Shown piece by piece: positions 40,198-42,876 of a stretch of DNA of 42,876 nucleotides (position 1 is its first letter; every line of letters begins with the position of its first letter). A program made the position numbers and the translations under genes. Below the pieces are notes generated by a model. The model saw only the letters and a list, made by a program, of their open reading frames with translations, had not been told where the DNA came from and did no database searches. Source of the stretch: Mizugakiibacter sp. (lineage in GTDB: Bacteria > Pseudomonadota > Gammaproteobacteria > Xanthomonadales > Rhodanobacteraceae); contig QILI01000097.1 in the NCBI GenBank assembly GCA_003233305.1, positions 1 to 42,876 of the forward strand, written 5' to 3'.

Positions 40198-41043
40198 ATG
40201 AGCGAGGATCTGAGTACCACCGGCCCTGCGCGCCGCACTTTCTGGGAGCGTCTGGGTCATCTGCTGAGTGGTGAAGTTCGCAGCCGCAAGGAACTTCTAC
40301 ACGAACTGCGGGAAGCTGCCGCAAAGGAACTGATTACTCGCGACACGCTGGCCATGCTTGAAGGGGCGCTCGAAGTGAGCGATCTCCGAGTCAGCGACGC
40401 AATGATACCGCGTGCGCAAATGGCTACCCTGTGGGTCGATACCGACCTGCCAACCATTCTCGCTGCCGTAGTCGATTCGGGTCATTCCCGTTTTCCAGTA
40501 CATGGCGACGACAAAGACGAGATCCTCGGTATTCTGATGGCCAAAGATCTGTTGCATTTTTTCGGGGAAACCAAACCCACGGATATCCATACTCTGCTGC
40601 GACCGGCGGCCCTAATCCCCGAATCCATGCACCTGAATGTGCTGCTCAGCGAGTTCAAACTCACCCACAATCACATGGCCATCGTGGTCGATGAATATGG
40701 GGGTATTTCAGGGCTGATTACCATCGAGGACGTGCTTGAGGAGATTGTCGGCGAAATCGACGATGAGCACGACGAGGATGATGAAGTACCACGTATCCAG
40801 CCGCAGGCCGATGGCACCACCCTGGTCGATGCACTCACTGACATTGAGGATTTCAATAAATATTTCGGTAGCCGGCTCTCCGAGAATGAGTTCGACACCA
40901 TAGGTGGGCTGGTCACTGCCGAAATCGGTCACTTACCGGAACTCGACGAAACCGCCACCCTCGGCCGGCATGCCTTCCTGGTGACGGCGGCCGACGAGCG
41001 CCGGGTACTGCAATTTCGGGTTACCTCAACCCATGCGGACTAA
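40198..41043 (+). CDS. corC: CorC/YbeX family CBS-domain protein
   Basis: 281 residues. Two CBS domains (about 65-190: MIPRAQMATLWVD, SRFPVHGDDKDEILGILMAKDLL, MAIVVDEYGGISGLITIEDVLEEIVGEI) are followed by an acidic bridge (DDEHDEDDEVP) and the CorC/HlyC C-terminal domain (about 200-275). No membrane segments, as for YbeX. It was linked historically to Co/Mg efflux and more recently to ribosome assembly. The last 11 bases overlap the next gene. Confidence 0.94.
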   Translation: MSEDLSTTGPARRTFWERLGHLLSGEVRSRKELLHELREAAAKELITRDTLAMLEGALEVSDLRVSDAMIPRAQMATLWVDTDLPTILAAVVDSGHSRFPVHGDDKDEILGILMAKDLLHFFGETKPTDIHTLLRPAALIPESMHLNVLLSEFKLTHNHMAIVVDEYGGISGLITIEDVLEEIVGEIDDEHDEDDEVPRIQPQADGTTLVDALTDIEDFNKYFGSRLSENEFDTIGGLVTAEIGHLPELDETATLGRHAFLVTAADERRVLQFRVTSTHAD

Positions 41044-42274
41044 ATGGTACAGCGGGTTCCAGCCGTTACGGCTACTTCTGGTTCTACTCGCACTCATCGT
41101 TACCCTACCGGCCCATGCCGGGCTGGCCACGGCACCCGGCAGCCAGCTTGAGGTGTCACTGCTTACCTATGGCCCCGGCAAGGTGTACTGGGAGCGCTTC
41201 GGCCACGATGCCATCTTGCTCCGAGATCGGGTCAGTGGCCAAGCCGTAACCTTCAACTACGGAGTCTTTGACTTCTCACAGAAACATTTTCTACTTAATT
41301 TTATCCGCGGACACATGCGCTACAGCATGGATGCCAATCCCGCCGCCGCCGATATCGCCGGTTATGTCGAAGCCGGTCGCTGGATCGAACAGCAGCATCT
41401 GGCTCTAAGCCCAGCACAGCGGGTGAAATTACGTGATTTCCTGCTCTGGAACCTGCAACCCGCGCATCGCCACTATGCCTATGAATACTTCACCGACAAC
41501 TGCTCGACACGGGTCCGTGACGCACTCAACCTGGCCACCGATGGCGCCATAGCGGCACAGCTGTCGCAACATCCGAGCAGCTTGACCTTCCGCAGTCAGA
41601 CCGACCGCTTGCTGGCCCCCAATCCTGCCCTGATGCTGCTGGCGGATCTGGCCCTTGGCCCCTACGCCGATCAGCCGCTCAATACCTGGCAAGCGACCTT
41701 CATTCCGATGGACTTGATGAATTCACTGGAAAACGTGCAAGTCACCGATGCCTCAGGCCACAGCCATCCACTGCTCAGCAATCAGAGTCGCCTCTATACC
41801 GGGCGACTGCCACCGCCACCAACTCAAGCCCCACAACTGGCCTGGCCGCTGGGTCTGGTCGGCCTCGTCCTGGCCGGCCTGATTCTGCTCCTCAGCCGCT
41901 CATCCCGACCCATCCTGGAGCGCAGCGGGCACTGGCTGGCTGCGCTCTATGTTGTCCTCGCCGGCCTCGCTGGCACTCTGATGCTGTTGCTATGGACACT
42001 GACTGCCCACCAGGCCGCATGGGGCAACGAGAACCTGCTGCTATTCAATCCCCTACAGTGGCTACTACTACCGGCATTGCTGAAACGCCCTAACCGGCCT
42101 TCACGGTATCGGCCATTCGCCCGCTATCTGGCAATGTTACTGGCCACCGTTGCTATTCTTGCCCTGCTCGCGCGACTGTTCGAATGGCTGCCGCAACAGA
42201 ATCTACCCTGGGTCTTGTTGGCGCTACCCGTTACACTGAGCTTAGCCTGGATACTACGCAAACCGGCAAACTGA
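41033..42274 (+). CDS. DUF4105/Lnb-type membrane protein at the lnt position
   Basis: 413 residues. A signal-anchor or cleaved signal (about 11-29, ending PAHAG) leads to a periplasmic DUF4105 domain (about 35-240) with conserved YWERFGHDAILLRD (His58) and YEYFTDNCSTRVRDAL (Cys157). These are the His/Cys pair expected of a papain-like thiol enzyme. The C-terminal ~140 residues form four or five membrane helices (about 271-288, 302-322, 334-350, 364-381, 391-408). In Bacteroides a protein of this family and topology, Lnb, was reported to be a lipoprotein N-acyltransferase (recalled). Here the gene overlaps corC by 11 bases and occupies the slot of lnt in the enteric miaB-ybeZ-ybeY-ybeX-lnt order. 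The lipoprotein role is an inference. Confidence 0.8.
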   Translation: MRTKWYSGFQPLRLLLVLLALIVTLPAHAGLATAPGSQLEVSLLTYGPGKVYWERFGHDAILLRDRVSGQAVTFNYGVFDFSQKHFLLNFIRGHMRYSMDANPAAADIAGYVEAGRWIEQQHLALSPAQRVKLRDFLLWNLQPAHRHYAYEYFTDNCSTRVRDALNLATDGAIAAQLSQHPSSLTFRSQTDRLLAPNPALMLLADLALGPYADQPLNTWQATFIPMDLMNSLENVQVTDASGHSHPLLSNQSRLYTGRLPPPPTQAPQLAWPLGLVGLVLAGLILLLSRSSRPILERSGHWLAALYVVLAGLAGTLMLLLWTLTAHQAAWGNENLLLFNPLQWLLLPALLKRPNRPSRYRPFARYLAMLLATVAILALLARLFEWLPQQNLPWVLLALPVTLSLAWILRKPAN

Positions 42275-42311
42275 AGGCTTATTTCCAAGCCGGTAGGAGG
42301 CAGGCTGCTGA

Positions 42312-42476
42312 AGTTGTGCTTGGACAATTCGGGCCGTTTACACGGTGCTCTACGCCACAGCGGTATGCGTGCTGCACTGCTTCCAGAAAAAGTCCGCCCA
42401 CGGTACTGCCCCGCCCAAGCGCGATCTGCATGCGATCCAGATACGACTCGAGACAGTGGTGACCTTGGAAAAGTAG
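42312..42476 (+). pseudogene. Remnant of a HigB/Gp49-like toxin gene
   Basis: This frame has a TGA at 42309-42311 just upstream and no start codon in keeping with the family. The 54 codons before the TAG at 42474 read like the C-terminal half of a Gp49-type RelE toxin: TIRAVYTVLYATAVCVLHCFQ, then KKSAHGTAPPKRDL. Intact members are about 110 residues, so the first half is missing. It is followed 7 bases later by an antitoxin-like gene, the usual order. Confidence 0.65.
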
Positions 42477-42483
42477 TGAACGT

Positions 42484-42735
42484 ATGAACGTGATAACCAA
42501 CTACATCACCATTGAGCAGAGCAGCAACAATCCCTATGCCAACCTTGGGCACCTCGATGCCCAAGGCACGTTGGTCAAAGCCGACTCGGCACGCCAGATC
42601 GGACGGATCATCAAGGCCCGGCGCCTGCCTCAACAGCGGGCGGTCAAATTATTGGGTATGACACAACCCAAAGCTCTCCGGATGCTACATGTCGGGTTTC
42701 GTGTGATTCTATCGAGCAACGGGTCTGGCGTTTAA
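42484..42735 (+). pseudogene. HigA-like antitoxin gene with a frameshifted 3' end
   Basis: 83 codons. The first ~65 (SSNNPYANLGHLDAQGTLVKAD, ARQIGRIIKARRLPQQRAVKLLGMTQPKALRML) match the XRE-type antitoxins paired with Gp49 toxins. After KALRMLH the family expects a GRFRGFSIERLxRFL-like stretch, but this frame ends VILSSNGSGV. The neighbouring frame (near 42695-42720) reads SIEQRVWRL, so a frameshift has probably occurred. The DNA-binding helix-turn-helix core survives, so a truncated repressor could still be made. Confidence 0.65.
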
Positions 42736-42787
42736 GCATGGCTCGTGGTGTGATGAAGCAACTGTACCAGCATTTGGGAGCCTACTA

Positions 42788-42876
42788 ATGTCCGTGAACC
42801 TGCACCCTCTAGCCCGTACGACGCCACGTACGCGAGCAGAGATCAAGAGCGAAGCTCCGAGCTTGAGTCACCAGGC
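42788..42876 (+). mobile_element. Start of a probable IS481-like transposase gene (cut by the window end)
   Basis: From the ATG at 42788 the frame reads MSVNLHPLARTTPRTRAEIK followed by SEAPSLSHQA and runs off the window. This resembles the N-terminus of IS481-family transposases (the NLHPxARTTPxxRAEI type that precedes the helix-turn-helix). The left inverted repeat cannot be fixed from what is visible; it should lie between the antitoxin stop and this start. Confidence 0.55.

Overview
The window comes from a gammaproteobacterium of moderate GC content. The evidence is a set of conserved gammaproteobacterial neighbourhoods: ffh/ypjD, rpsF-rpsR-rplI-dnaB-alr, purE-purK, sspA-sspB, and miaB-phoH-ybeY-corC. 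A CbrA/CbrB-type two-component system, a DUF1631-nadC pair and two TonB-dependent receptors point to a Pseudomonas-, Chromatiales- or Xanthomonadales-like lineage rather than an enteric one. I cannot name the genus.

1-7682: an acetate module. A minus-strand unit holds satP (acetate permease), acs (acetyl-CoA synthetase) and the start of an exported protein. It is divergent from a plus-strand unit of a small two-helix membrane protein, a transporter-fused histidine kinase and a sigma54-dependent activator (cbrX-cbrA-cbrB-like). The region between them carries a near-consensus sigma54 promoter facing satP-acs. Upstream of that promoter is a cluster of TGTTAC/GTAACA half-sites. The likely circuit is CbrA sensing, CbrB activation, and RpoN-driven acetate uptake and activation.

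7683-15379: a tRNA-Asn gene with its own terminator and promoter, a TonB-dependent receptor, ffh divergent from ypjD, a PilZ protein, and radA in the opposite direction.

15531-26610: mostly minus strand. It holds a 3-hydroxybutyrate dehydrogenase, alr, dnaB, rplI, rpsR, rpsF (S6 with a very long acidic tail), ppnN, a 1067-residue Oar-like TonB receptor, and a MarC-family membrane protein.

26737-33924: grxD divergent from sodB (with a clear terminator), purK/purE, a Trm112-like protein with a degenerate zinc site, a DUF1631 protein coupled to nadC, and sspB.

33929-42876: sspA, a DegS/AlgW-type protease, and a DUF4124-containing lytic transglycosylase convergent with and overlapping the protease. 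These are followed by the miaB-phoH-ybeY-corC cluster. In the slot usually held by lnt (apolipoprotein N-acyltransferase), the gene after corC is instead a DUF4105/Lnb-type membrane protein. The end of the window holds a decayed HigBA-type toxin-antitoxin pair and the start of a probable IS481-like transposase.

The two most interesting points are the self-contained CbrXAB/sigma54/acetate unit and the Lnb-like protein at the lnt position. Family assignments come from reading motifs and recalling families; no database search was run.
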